Assembly (NCBI GenBank): GCA_036346205.1
Contig: JARFJB010002472.1
Span: forward strand, 145,001 to 209,000
Length of the DNA: 64,000 nucleotides
Direction: 5' to 3'
Origin: Vesta saturnalis
Lineage: Eukaryota; Arthropoda; Insecta; Coleoptera; Lampyridae
The translations under genes and the position numbers were made by a program. The notes below the pieces were generated by a model. It had not been told where the DNA came from, did not search any database, and was given only the letters and a program-made list of their open reading frames with translations. Below are positions 47,371 to 59,270 of the stretch, piece by piece; position 1 is the first letter of the stretch, and each line of letters opens with the position of its first letter.

Positions 47371-47870
47371 ACGAGGATGATTTGAAAACTTCTCGGAATT
47401 AAAATGAAGGAGCATTAAATCTACTTTAAAAGTTGCTTCATTTTTCAACTTGAAACCTCCAGCTATATTTTTTTTTAATTTGGAAAATTTGACGAACATC
47501 GTACCTCAATTAACCAAATTGAGCCATTTCAAAATGAATTTTGCGAGAGGTGCATTATTCTTATGGTAAAGCACCTTTCTTTTTGTTACGCTAGGTCTAT
47601 TTGCTTTAATATTTTTATGTCTAGAAGGCTTGCATAGTATTCTCCAGTAATGGTTTGATCTTTTTTCAAGTAAGCAATCATACGTGTTACGCTTGAATAT
47701 CAAAATACAGACACAACCAGTTTTTGTCTACTGTCCCGACTGCTGCTCTGTCCCTGGTACATGGTGATGGACCCAAGTCTCCTCAGTAGTGACAAATCAG
47801 TGCAAAAAGTCCTTCCTAGTCGTGTTAAAATGGTGCAAATAACCCTGACCACACGGCAAAGGCCTTCCCG
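47371..47870 (-). pseudogene. mariner transposase relic with 3' terminal repeat
   Basis: The left edge, ACGAGGATGATTTGAAAACT after TA at 47369, has the form of a mariner terminal repeat. On the minus strand the reading shows TTEETWVHHHVPGTEQQS (about 47745-47800), RSNHYWRILCKPSRHKN, KRKVLYHKNNAPLAK (about 47550-47590) and FILKWLNLV. These are blocks of an irritans-like mariner transposase. The second catalytic motif reads HKNNAP, so its Asp is lost. The N-terminal half and the other terminal repeat are missing. Confidence 0.8.
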
Positions 47871-48169
47871 TATACCCTATTAATTGTGAAATTCGAGGGT
47901 AACCTTATTATTAAAAGAATTAAAATAAAATTTTAAGTTTGCACAAACTGGTGCGTGTAAACAAACAGCATAGACTCCTACCTATCTCTTCTTTTAAAAG
48001 ACAAATCAACTATAAAATACAGTATAACCAAAATATTAACAAACACTTATACTATTTATGTCAAAAAACGTGGGTAACGTATTTCTCCATCCCCAACTTT
48101 CTGAATAAAATTTAGACTAATCAGTCTCAAACATACCTACAGTCATAGGAAGATTAAAGTAGTAGTAAT

Positions 48170-49480
48170 TAACGCATAAGTCTTTTTCGCTACATTCCTT
48201 ATGTATCTAACTCTAGCAGCTGCAACAACGGAACCAAATTTCTTTATCATGACCAAATGCTTGACTTATGGCGCAAATATCACGATTCTTCATCATCATC
48301 GCACAACTGAGTAACGGCACATCATGCTTGACTGCTGCTGATAAATTTTTTTGACGTTACTTTAGCTTTCTTTTTCTTGTCGCTCTTAACAGACTTTCCT
48401 TTAGCATCACTGAGACGGCGATCTGTTGATGGTTCCTCAGTAAACAATTAAGTGTTCTGGTATTGGTTGATTTCTCGCTTGGGAGTGGTAGGTGTTAATT
48501 TTAGGATGGCCTAAAACTGACGGCGAGGGCTTTAAGCTACGTATGGATTCATCATGGTCAATTATTGATCCTATAGGTGGACTGTAAACACCTTCAAATT
48601 CTTCAATGGCCTTTTCTATAGTAACTACTCGAGTATAAGCTTTGTTAAATATGGAAGCTAAGTGATCGTGAGTGATTTTTCATATGGATGCTGATTTTAA
48701 TGGTCCACAAAATGTTATATCGAAAGGTGCATCTTATGGGACGTATGAGGAGGCAGAGACAGGAAGTGAACGCCATTTCGTGACAAAATTCATACACGCT
48801 AAGCGATTGTTGGCTGCAATGGTTATCAAGTACAAGAAGCGCTGGATTTTGCGCATGTAGCAAAATGATGCAGACGAGGGAAATAAACATGGAGGAACAT
48901 GTATTTTGTTGCGCTTAATGCGCTAACCACCGGTATTGCCGCGTTCTGCACTATCCCGACTTGCTTTAGGACTGTTGTGGCATAAACATTGCCAGAATTT
49001 GAATTTTTTAATATTTCTGATGCCCGTTCCATCAACGTTAAAAACATGATTGGCTGGAAAATTATTCTTTGCATGAGGTCTCGAAATTAACATACAAAGT
49101 TGTTATTTCGGATTTATGAAATCCATACATTGTTTAATCTTGTTAGTTCTGGGGATATGAAATATGTCTTGAGTTTTCTTTTCAAAAAGGAGTTCAGCCA
49201 ACATTTTCCAACCATTACTTTTTCTACCGAACAAATGTTTTTTTATATTCCTTGCACAGGCAAAGTCATAAGTAACATACGCAACTGTTGTTGAGTTATC
49301 CCATATACATCTTTGACGTAAGAGTGAATGCGATCACTTCTTTCGCTTCTTCTCTTCAAAATGTAGCTTTTCTGCCTATAAGTAACTTTAGTCGATCGAA
49401 TTGTAGATACTGGATAATTGCAGTTTTTAGCAGCTGTCTTTATTTTACTCTCGTTATGTATGGTCTGTAAGACCCTTTGC
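48170..49480 (-). pseudogene. pogo-like (DDE_1-type) transposase relic
   Basis: A minus-strand relic read from right to left. A possible HTH region comes first (AAKNCNYPVSTIRS, near 49430), then a CENP-B-like DNA-binding part with VMVGKCWLNSFLKRKLKTYF (about 49160-49225). A catalytic piece follows with PIMFLTLMERASEILKN (about 49010-49060), then ALLVLDNHCSQQSLSVYEF (about 48775-48835), which contains the conserved LDNH block. C-terminal ASIFNKAYTRVVTIEKAIEEF lies at about 48600-48665. The first Asp motif (NVDGTG-like) is altered and several frames are needed. The order fits pogo-type transposases. Confidence 0.75.
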
Positions 49481-49985
49481 GGTCTGCAAGTGAAGCCTGG
49501 CTGTCGGCTTCCACCAATACAAGAAAATTGACACTCGTTTATTTAGACTAAATTATAAGTTACGGTATTATTTAAATTTCTGAACTCATGAACTGTACTG
49601 GGAACGGTTTTGTGTTCCAGGGGTTGATTCGGGCACTACCGTTCAGCTTGTTTTGGGCAGTGAGAACAAAAAAATAACGGGATGTCCGTGCGACCTACCC
49701 ATATAACTTATAAGATATTAGCAGTTGGACAATTGGAAATTCCAATCTCCCTATGCTCAGGCAGGAGCGTCGGAAGTTAATTTAATTAAAATTAAATTAA
49801 TGATTGCTTTTATGATTATTTCAACATTCTACGATTATTGCTTAACAAATAACAGAGCGATTCATATAAAAATTTGCCACTATCTACATAAAAACTGACT
49901 TATTCTATCTAATGGCTTAATTAATAATTAGGCACACTTCTGTCAACTCACAGTTAAAACTTACAGAAGTCGATTGTTTTCTTGC
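49481..49985. other. interval without a recognised feature
   Basis: About 500 bases between two relics. Probably non-coding parts of the pogo-like and RTE-like elements. Confidence 0.35.
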
Positions 49986-49989
49986 ACAT

Positions 49990-51290
49990 GTGTTAGTGGT
50001 TGGATGTAATGTTAAAGTATTTTACACTACAGAAAGTAGATTAAATTCTATGGTAGAGTTAGTTATTTGGTTAACGTTACAGAAATTATTGATCACTAAC
50101 ATCGACAAATCTAGGAATAGAAGACCACCGTTAGATTCTATGGAAACTACGCCTAAATATACAGGCAAAAAAAAAACACCATCAGAATACGCAACTAAAA
50201 CCAACACAGAATCAATTACATACGAGAGTATGAGAACGCTATATACGAATAGACCAAGTCGAAAATTCCGTAAACACAGAAGGCAGTACCGAAACAGGAT
50301 GGAATAACGTCCCAATAATCATTAACAAAGCAGCGCGAGAAGCACTTGGCACAAGAAAAATAAACTTAAATGGAAAAACGTGGTTTAACAATGAGATAAA
50401 AGAACTAGAAACTATTCATAAACATATTAAAGACAATCATCACTGACAAAATTTAATTAAGTGAGGAACAATAAGGCTTTCAAAAAAAGCAAATCTACAA
50501 CGGATGCTACTTTTATAATACGCCAACTTACAGAAAAGTCTATAGAATACAACAAGCCATTATACATGTGTTTCATCGATCTAACTAAGGCCTTCGACAG
50601 AATTAAATTCAAAGATGTATCAGCCATATTAGAAGACAAGGACATCCTCATGGAACACATTATTAAACAAGTAAATAACCCCACAAAAACAACCTTGTCA
50701 CGGAAAAAATAATAGAGAAAGTTAAAAACACAGGAAGAGGATAGAGAATCGACAACTAAGAAATTATGATATGTTATGCAGATTACACCGTAGGACTGCC
50801 CGAAAACGAAGAAACCCTACAAAAACTCGTCTGACAGCCAAAAAATACAATATGATAATTTCATATCAGTAGAAATCACGAAGTCCCTGGTAGTATCGAA
50901 AGAACCAGGAAGATGCACAATAGTAGTCAAGAACAAGACGATTGAACAAACAATGACTTTTAACTACCTGGGAATCGAAATCTCAAGTGACAGACAACTA
51001 CAAGCAGAAGCTAAAACACAAAAGTGGGAATTTACAAAACTTGCATCCGCCCAATCATGACATACGTGGTAGAAACTCGAGCAGATACGTTAGCCACGAA
51101 AAGACTACTACGTACGGCCGAAATGAAAACACTACGACAGATAACAGGCCACATAATACAAGGCAGAATAAGGAAGGAGGACATAGGACAAATATGTAAT
51201 ATACATGATGTAGTTAGATGGACTAGGAGAAGGAGAGAAACCAACACAACACTCGATCATTTCATTTTATAACCTCAAAATAATACAATA
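49990..51290 (+). pseudogene. RTE-like non-LTR retrotransposon, endonuclease-RT linker to C-terminus, disrupted
   Basis: The plus strand first holds a linker with ESITYESMRTLY (about 50215) and REALGTRKINLNGKTWF (about 50335-50385). RT follows with FKKSKSTTDATFIIRQLTEK and PLYMCFIDLTKAFDRI (about 50478-50605, the first palm Asp). The palm C box reads CYADYTVG (about 50775), with the second Asp changed to Tyr. The segment MTFNYLGIEISSDRQ (about 50955) and the C-terminal part IRPIMTYVVETRADTLATKR (about 51045-51105) follow. This order and these phrases are typical of RTE-type elements annotated in insects as endonuclease-reverse transcriptase. The 5' part with the endonuclease core is missing and several stops and shifts are present. 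Confidence 0.85.
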
Positions 51291-52339
51291 GGTGCATAGT
51301 TTGTCCAAAATTACTTCGCACTTCTACAATATGTTTGCATTTAAGATGTATGGCTTGCCTCTTATCGAAAATAGCCGCAAAATTATATGGAATGATAGTA
51401 AGAACTTGCGCGGCGCGGTTTCCCCGTGGCCGCTCCGATGGGTAAGCGTGTCGGGCCATGGTGTTTTGGCACTAGATAGCGCAACTATTGCATAGTTTTT
51501 GGGATATGCAGAGGGTAGAATTATCAGACGCGCTGTATTATAGAACTTTCCCCTACAGAACGATACTTCTAAGTAATAGAAGTTTGGCACTACTAGCACC
51601 ACGTATAGATGGTTCTGCGAAGTATTCAAACATCCTCGTATACCAATTAGGTATTTTCAAGTGGCGTCACAGCGCGTGACTTTTCCAGATGTTAGACAAC
51701 TTTAACACACGGTCCTATGGGATGTGATTGTTCTCTGACAGTTGTTTCGAAAATCGTAGGTGGTGAAAAAGTTTCTGTGCTAATACTTGTAGATGAAGAT
51801 TGTATTGAAGCAATTCACGAGAAATGCGTGAATGAAGTGAACAGTTATCCTGCATAATATTGAAACGTTCGTGATATTTTTAGGTTAGTTATCACCAAAC
51901 TCGTGAAATTAAAGAATTACTTTCAATGTAACGCTCTTCTAATTGAACCTTATATCAAAATAGCACCACAAGCAGTTATTACAAATAAGTTCAATCACTT
52001 TTTGATAGTGTTAGTAAAACTCAGGTTTAATTATAATCACTTAAAGCCATTTTTCTGGAAAGAAAACAGAGTGTACATTATTTACCAAATTTCACATGGG
52101 TTTTACCTTATTAAAGCAAGTAACAAAATAACACTAATGAATTATGAAATATCTTAACACTATATACTAACACTACAATAAGTCAATTATCACGAATTCT
52201 GAAGAAAACACTCAAAAATCACAGTTAAACACTATGAAACGTTAACACGGGTTGTCCAAGATTAGCCGTTAGAGGCGCAGCTTGAGACGAAGTGTGACGT
52301 ACTTGAAAATGCCTAATTTGCACGAGTTCGAACAGTTGT
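51291..52339. other. interval with a solitary mariner terminal end
   Basis: Mostly unassigned. The plus strand ends a segment with TTCAAACATCCTCGTATA (about 51626-51642), which in reverse complement is a mariner-like start (TATACGAGGATGTTTGAA). No transposase is attached. A GC-rich patch at 51410-51465 stands out from its AT-rich surroundings without explanation. Confidence 0.5.
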
Positions 52340-53100
52340 GTCATAAATAACTTTGTATCAATGTAATAGTACATTATATACCGCGGGACTTAAGTAGCAC
52401 TTTTAATACCGAAGGTAAAGTTTATGACGCGACCGCAGGGAGGGGCATAATTTAACTGAGGGATTAAAAGTACTTCAGTCACAAGGTATATACGATATTT
52501 TTCGTACTTCCGAAACTGAAACTGTATACATCATAATATAAAAATTACATTGAAATCGCTATAGAAACACAGATAATTATTAAGTCCAAAACGAAACACA
52601 TACAACGCGGCCGCTGTTGCGATGGTGTCTATGTTCTCTCGAAAAGTCACTGCTACGTTGCATAGTAACAAGCATAATTTGAATTATGATTGTAATTGTC
52701 ATTGTCCTGTCCTGTGTGTCATGAGCTGTATCATGAGTGAAGAAAGTTGATCTAAAATTGATAAAAGAAAGCAGCAGAAGTAAGTGAAGAATTATTACTA
52801 CCAAAGTCTAAGAAAGTGTACGAGCAGCAGTACGGCGCATTCAACTGGACTCTCTCAAATAAAATACTTATAAAATCCATTGTTTTTTTAATTTAATCCC
52901 GGAGGGACACAAAGTGCCACATGAGTTCTTGTCATGGTGGAGTGAACTTCTCACTTTAGTCTCGAAAGTGCGAAAACATCATTTCGTTATACGTTTTGTA
53001 CCTTCCAACCTACTGTATATAAGTGTAGCTATAGTAGCTTATCTTTTTTCACTATCGCTAAATCGACTTAATCCCTACTTTTATGACGTTTGAGAAAGTT
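52340..53100 (+). repeat. shared upstream unit of the hexamer/non-LTR locus, first copy
   Basis: It matches 60310-61019 closely through GTACATTATATACCGCGGGA, AAAGTTTATGAC, TCGTACTTCCGAAACTGAAAC, GCTGTTGCGATGGTGTCTAT, AAAGTGCGAAAACATCATTT and TTTTTTCACTATCGCTAAAT. An ATGAGTGAAGAAAG start near 52733 leads into broken frames with KKVYEQQY(G/D)AF. This is faintly like the N-terminus of repeated insect ORFs related to tyrosine-recombinase elements, but that link is weak. Confidence 0.8.
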
Positions 53101-53114
53101 TGGCCGAGGTCGGC

Positions 53115-53172
53115 AATGATGTCGTGCGTGTGCATGTGCGTGTGCGCGAGCGTGTGCGTTGCGTGTGTGTAC
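53115..53172. repeat. short (TGTGCG)n tract at the first array junction
   Basis: About 58 bases of GTGCGT units preceded by GTCGGCAATGATGTCGTGCG. The same lead-in, as ATCGGCGATAATATCGTACG, precedes the main array at about 53393. Confidence 0.85.
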
Positions 53173-53400
53173 ATATTTTAACTGGAATTTTTTCTCACAC
53201 GACATACATTCAATCGGTTCGTGTAATTTAGGCAACTAACCTTGCATTAAATGAAGCCTAGTTAGTACAAATGTAAACACTATCGTTGTATGTTCTTTTA
53301 CTTTCCAACCTACATACTACACAAATCTAGGATAATCGAATGTCATTTGTTTCACTAGTACTAAATCGTTTTAATACAAAATTTTGTCTAGATCGGCGAT
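53173..53400. repeat. partial repeat of the upstream unit between the two hexamer tracts
   Basis: 53180-53280 matches 60236-60320 (TTTTAACTGGAATT, CACACGA, AATTTAGGCAA, CCTTGCATTAAATGAA). 53290-53400 is a diverged copy of 52985-53115 (ACTTTCCAACCTACATACT, TTTCACTA, CTAAATCG). The unit is thus partly repeated in tandem in front of the array. Confidence 0.75.
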
Positions 53401-55418
53401 AATATCGTACGAGTGTGTGCGGTGCGTGTGCCTGTGCATGTGCGTGGTACGTGTGCGTGCGTGCGTGTGCGGGTGCGTTGCGTTGGTGCGTGTGCGTGTG
53501 TGGTGTGGTGTGGTGGGTGGTGCATGAGCGTGCGGGCACGTGTACGTGTGCGTGGTGCGAGTGCGTCTGCGTGCGTGTGCGTGGCGTGCGGTGGTGCGTG
53601 TGCGTGCGTGCGTGTGCGTGTGCGTGTGCGTCTGAGGTGCGTGTGCGGTGCGGGTGGGCGGTGTACGTGTGCGTATGCGTGTGCGGGTGGTATGATGTGA
53701 GTGTGAGTGTGGTGTGCGTGGTGCGGTGCGGTGCGTGTGCGTGCGTGTGCGTGTATGTCCGTGCGCGTGTGCGGTGCGTGTGCGTGTGCGCGTGAGTAGC
53801 TCATTGCGTGTGCGTGTGCGGGTGCGTGGGCGTGATGTGCGGTGCGTGTGCGTGTACGCATGCGTTTGGTGCATGAGCGTGTGGTTCTTGTGCGGTACAT
53901 GTGCGTGTGCGTGTACGTGTGGGTGTGCGTGTGTGTCTGCGTGTGCGAGCGCGTGTGCGTATGCGTGTGCGTATACGTGTGCATGTGCGTGTGCGTATGC
54001 TTGTGCGTGTCCGTGTGCGTGTGCGTATGCGTGTGCGTGTGCGTGTGCGAATTCGTGTACGTGTGCGTGTGCGTGTGCGAGTGCGTGTGCGTGTGCCTGT
54101 ACGTGTGCGTGTGCGTGTGCGAATACGTGTGCGTGTGCGCGTGCGTGTATGTGCGCAGTGCGTGCGTGCGCTTGTGCGTGTGCGTGTGCGTGTCGTGTGT
54201 GCGTACTGTGCGTGTGCTTGTGCGTGTACATGCGTGTGCGTGTACGTGTGGGTGTGCGTGTGTGTCTGCGTGTGCGAGCGCGTGTGCGTATGCGTGTGCG
54301 TATACGTGTGCATGTGCGTATGCTTGTGCGTGTCCGTGTGCGTGTGCGTGTGCGTATGCGTGTGCGTGTGCGTGTGCGTGTGCGAATGCGTGCGCGTGTG
54401 CGTGTGCGTGTGCGAGTGCGTATGCGTGTGCCTGTACGTGTGCGTGTGCGAATGCGTGTGCGTGTGCGTGTGCGTGTGCGAGTGCGTGTGCGTGTGCCTG
54501 TACGTGTGCGTGTGCGTGTGCGAATACGTGTGCGTGTGCGCGTGCGTGTATGTGCGCGAGTGCGTGTGCGTGCGCTTGTGCGTGTGCGTGTGCGTGTGCG
54601 TGTGTGCGTACGTGTGCGTGTGCTTGTGCGTGTACATGTGCGTGTGCGTGTACGTGTGGGTGTGCGTGTGTGTCTGCGTGTGCGAGCGCGTGTGCGTATG
54701 CGTGTGCGTATACGTGTGCATGTGCGTATGCTTGTGCGTGTCCGTGTGCGTGTGCGTGTGCGTATGCGTGTGCGTGTGCGTGTGCGTGTGCGAATGCGTG
54801 CGCGTGTGCGTGTGCGTGTGCGAGTGCGTATGCGTGTGCCTGTACGTGTGCGTGTGCGAATGCGTGTGCGTGTGCGTGTGCGTGTGCGTGTGCGAGTGCG
54901 TATGCGTGTGCGTGTGCTCGTGAGTGAGCATGTGCTTGTGCGGGCGCGTGTGCGTGTGCGTGCGCATGTGCGCGTGAGTGTGCGTGTGCATGAGCGTGTG
55001 AATGAGCGTGTGCGTGTGCGTGTGCATGTGCGTGTGCGTGTACGTGTACGTGTGCGCGTGCGTGTGCGTGTGCGTGTGCGTGAGCGTGTGCGTGTGCGTG
55101 TACGAGTGCATGTGCGTGTGCGTATGCTTGTGCGTGTGCGTGTGCGTGCGTATGTTTGTGCGTATGCGTGTGTGTGTGTGTGCTGTGGTGTGCGTGTGCG
55201 TGTGCGTGTGCGTGTGCGTGTGCGTGTGCGTGTGCGTGTGCGTGTGCGTGTGCGTGTGCGTGTGCGTGTGCGTGTGCGTGTGCTTGTGCGTGTGCGTGTG
55301 CGTGTACGTGTACATGTGCGTGTACGTGTGCGTGTACGTGTGCGTGTGCGTGTGCGTGTGCGTATGCGTATGCGTGTGCATGTGCGTGTGTGCGAGTGGG
55401 TGTACGTATTCGTATGCG
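53401..55418. repeat. (TGTGCG)n hexanucleotide array with higher-order units
   Basis: 2 kb of GTGCGT-type units with many variants. Order exists within it. The variant phrase GGGTGTGCGTGTGTGTCTGC starts at 53921, 54250 and 54658, and GCTTGTGCGTGTCCGTG starts at about 54000, 54322 and 54730. Blocks of about 325 and 408 bases have therefore been copied as wholes. The stretch 55190-55280 is nearly pure. Long open frames on both strands (for example RT or HT alternations) are by-products of the period of six, not genes. Confidence 0.95.
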
Positions 55419-55419
55419 T

Positions 55420-57055
55420 CATTCAGTAACTCAAAGAACAAAGTCGTATAGACCATTCTCGTTCTAAACCCTGTTTCAATAAGGCTAGCGCTGAAGCAAT
55501 ATCTTTGAAAAATAAATCTTATATCAAATAGAAATCTAGTAGAACTGTTTATAGTCATGCAGACTACGATGCTGCTAGAAACACGTTCAATAATGTTATC
55601 ACCAAAGCTAAATTTGTTGCTAAACAGTTGTTTTAACAACGAAAATGTGATTAATAGTAAGATCTTTGGTGCATCTTCATTTCCCCTCCACGACATATTT
55701 TTTGAAATGTTTAGTTGCTGATTTAATTGACAACCCAATCTTTTTGTGGATTTGTTGGCATCAAGCTCATGTCTTAGTGATTTAGGAAAGGAGGTGCCCG
55801 TAGTTTACTATACTTCAAAAGCTATGAAGTCAATTTGTTTTCCAGTAAGGCGCATGACCCAGACAATACCCCGCTACTGCTCCAAATAAATTTTCTCCCG
55901 AATTACTACTAGTCCTTCCTAAGCGTTGTGAGGAAATTTTTTCATCATGGAATTTAGTAAATGTTCAGCCTATTTCCAAAAAAGGACGACCAGAACGATC
56001 TCTCTAATTATGGACTGATTACCATCACTTCCATTTTATCTAAAGCCCTGGAAAAAGCTATCTCAACAACTATTCTCTTTACGTAAATCTAACAAATTAC
56101 TTGGTGACCATCAATATGGTTTTAGGCAGAGTCGTTTCGATAGAACAGTTTTGGTGGCTGTAGGTATTTGACCAAGTTAGACATAAGGGTTTACTTGCCA
56201 AACTCACCTTGTTTGGATTAACTAATACTCGTATCAACTGGATTTCCACTTTCCTTGAAGAAGAGTAACTGGCGTGCTGGATAGCTTATTTTCAAGGTTT
56301 AAGGTTTGAATTATCCCGAACGTCCGTGAAGCATCAGTTATAGCTCACACTTTTCTTGCTATACATCCCGACAACCATTTCTGATATATAAGGCCCAAAT
56401 TCCACCTCATATAGAGTATAATTCTTACCTGCGGGTTGATGCTCCCGATATCGTTAATTGTAATCAAAAAAGGCGATTAGGTTTATAAACGAACTGTACT
56501 TAACTACTAACGCACAGTCCCTTGAGGATAGAAGAATTGTTTCAATTCTTTCTTTGTACTATCGGTACTACAATGACTATTGTGCTGCTGAACTACAATC
56601 ATTGATACCATCTCGGGTCAGCTTTGCCTGGAATACTTAGTTTGCTCATATACATTACCAAAATGCAGTAAAAATCTCCACTTGCCGTACCAAACTGTGG
56701 CAAGCCACATTATTCTACACTGGAGTGTTCTCATCTTCCTTTTATTTATAATATGAAAAAATGTAGGGTAGCCGTTCATAGGTATCTCTTGGCAATTCAA
56801 TGTCTCCCTACCCAGCCTACTATGTCGTCTTGAGTAATTTAGTACGATAGGCTAAACTAAACTTGTACAAGTCTGCTATTATTTAAAAAAAGGGTCGTTT
56901 GTATGTTCCTATGTTCCACGGCTACGTACATCAGGTACATATCTAAAAAAAATTTGTTCTTCTAACTCCTATTTGCTGTGGTAATTTACAGGAAATTTAA
57001 GTAATAACTGAATTAGAACATGGTTTCTGGTTGGAACGGTAATAAATAAATAAAT
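55420..57055 (+). pseudogene. non-LTR retrotransposon relic, linker and RT without endonuclease, copy 1
   Basis: It starts directly at the array edge. Broken plus-strand frames read NKASAEAISLKNKSYIK and HADYDAARNTFNNVITKAKF (about 55480-55630), which is the linker between endonuclease and RT in CR1/L2/Jockey-like elements. RT pieces follow: ISKKGRPERS, LSNYGLITITSILSKALEKA and LGDHQYGFRQSR (about 55975-56135), then LLAKLTLFGLTN. The reading then jumps to the block KAQIPPHIEYNSYL (about 56390-56425), so the part with the FADD box is deleted. The 3' end reads CRVAVHRYL and ends near an AATA repeat at 57040-57055. Not functional. No endonuclease was found upstream. Confidence 0.8.
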
Positions 57056-57059
57056 AATA

Positions 57060-57699
57060 ACGAAGATCCTTGATGTATTTAGGCAAAGCAGTCTCAGGCC
57101 ATATGAAGTAATCCTAAGTAAAAATGAAGTTTTAAAAGGTTTTCAGATATTTAAAGCAACTGAATGGACGTGGGAAAAACGTGCGCAACTGGTTTAGGAT
57201 TGGTAAACAAGACAGGAATACGGTTGCGGAAATAAAACGGAAATAAGTTTTTATAAAAATTGTTACTGTCAGGATCGGGAAGTTAATGAAATGATTTCTC
57301 GTTCATTACATAATTTCGGGGGTCAGAATTCAAAATGAAATGCAACATCTAGATAAAGAAATAGTGACAGGAATTAATGAACAACATTGCATATGATGTG
57401 ATGAAGAAATAAGCAAAAGGAATGAAAGAGGTTAAGCCAGTGAATCCTCGACAGAAATCAGGGAACTTACAAAATACTACAGTAGAGAAAATCATGTTGG
57501 TATGTCGATCTAGTAAAACTGAAAAAACGACGCATCAAAAATTTCATTATAATAAGGAGACAAATAGAAGTAAAATTACAAAAGGAAAATAAAACAAATA
57601 GCGCAGGAATCAAAATGCGAAAAAACCTACACGAAAACATTGTTTACTAATTTACGAATTTATATAATGGGAAGTGAAGAAAACTGAATAAACGTGCAA
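57060..57699. other. interval without a recognised feature
   Basis: About 640 bases between two non-LTR relics. No similarity or repeat was recognised. Confidence 0.35.
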
Positions 57700-59270
57700 T
57701 TCATTTTCGGTACAAGCTCTTGGAATCAATCATCAGTAGGCTTGATCTGAATAACGCGACTGGCCCAGATGGTATCCCAGCTATTATCTTAAAGAAATGT
57801 TCTCCCGAACTAGTATCAGTCATATCTAAGCTCTATACGATCTCTGCCTTCTGGGGAATTCCCTTCATCATGTAAGTTAGCAAACGTTCAAGCTATTACC
57901 AAAAAAGGCGGTAAGACCGGTCCCTCAAGCTACCGACCAATTGCCATAACTTCCATTTTGTCTAAAATCATGGAAAAAGCCATCAATTTGCAACTGCTAA
58001 CGTTCCTTGAAACTAACAAACTCAGCGACCACCAATATAGGTTTAGGCAAAGTCGTTCAACAGGTGCTCTTCTTTCATATGTGACCCAAGTTTGGAACAA
58101 TACAGTAGAGCAGCCCGGTGAGACAGTTGTAGTCGCTTTAGATATCTCAAAGTCATTTGACCTAGTTTGGCATAAGTGATTACTTGCCAAACTCACCTCG
58201 TTTGGGTTAAATGATACGCTCATCAACTGGGTTTCTAGTTTCCATGATAAAAGACGAATACGTGTCGTAGTTGATGGCTTTTTTTAGAAGTTAGCTTTAT
58301 CGCGGGCGTACCACAGGGATCCGTTACAGCGCCTACACTTTTTATGCTGTACATAAATGACCTTATTTCTTCAAGAACTAACCCCATCCATTGCTTTGCT
58401 GACGATAGCACTCTTCACTGTAGTTCATCTCAGTCTACTCACAGTGATAATCCACCTTCTACGTCAAATAAAGAAATTAAAGCTGAAATGGCAAATTCAA
58501 TCAACAAAGACATTCAACGTATTCTCGAATGGGGAAGCAATAATCTAGTTAAATGTAATGCTAACAAAACTCAGTGTTGCCTTGTGATCGCCAAAAAAGA
58601 TCGATCAATTCCTGTTGTAAGTATGAATGGCTCAGTTCTTAAGTGTTCAGACTCTATTACTCTGTTGGGTATGACTGTATCTTCAAATCTTTCATGGGTT
58701 GACCATCTTCTGTCAGCTACCAAAACAGCTGCTCGTAAAATACGCTTTTTGTGCAGATCTAAGCAGTACTTTACCTCTCGACAACTTCTTCTGCTGTGTA
58801 AGGCCCAAATTCGGCCTCATCTGGAATATAATTCTCACCTCTGGGTTAGTGCTCCCAAATACGCTCTCGATATCGTTGATCGTATTCAAAAGAGAGCGCT
58901 TAGGCTTATAAATGACCCGTCCTTAACTTCTCACATACAGTCCCTTGAGCATAGAAGGATGGTTTCAGTTGTTTTTTTGTATTATCGCTATTATAAGGGC
59001 AATTGTGCTGCTGAATTATATTCTTTGATACGACCTCGGGCTATCTTTGCGAGAAACACTCGGTTCGCTCATTCGCATCATCAGTATGAAATCTCCACTT
59101 GTCGTACCACACGGCTTCTAAACTCTGGAGTGATTGTCCTAGACCCTGCTTTCCTCTCACTTATGATATGAGAAAATTTAAGGTAGCTGTTCATAGGCAT
59201 CCTTAGTGCTTTAGCACGATAGATCAAATTTAGCCTGTTCAGGTCCACAATCATAAAAAACAATTATAAA
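57700..59270 (+). pseudogene. non-LTR retrotransposon reverse transcriptase (CR1/L2/Jockey-like), copy 2, disrupted
   Basis: The reading begins SRLDLNNATGPDGIPAIILK (near 57730), then continues YRPIAITSILSKIMEKA, DHQYRFRQSRSTGALLSYV and VVALDISKSFDLVWHK with the first palm Asp (about 58130-58176). A stop follows at once, then LLAKLTSFGLND. From 58344 a frame of 275 codons stays open to 59171. It holds LYINDLISS, HCFADDSTLH with both palm Asp residues, LLGMTVSSNLSWVDH, LLCKAQIRPHLEYNSHLWV and a C-terminus with RRMVSVVFLYYRYYKGN. It is much better kept than copy 1 and belongs to the same or a close family. The linker and endonuclease are absent upstream. An AT-rich tail follows. The FADDS form of the box is seen in CR1/L2-type groups, but I do not fix the clade. 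Confidence 0.85.

Noticed and set aside
52580..52804. Minus-strand hydrophobic open stretch with a possible signal peptide
   Set aside because: It lies in the repeated upstream unit and is disrupted in the second copy (60708-60899). There is no sign of conservation at the protein level.
53371..55738. Open frames of 340 to 683 codons across the TGTGCG array on both strands, and similar ones at 5-2218
   Set aside because: The repeat period is six, so no stop can arise in most frames. The products are two-residue alternations without start context or homology. They are not genes.
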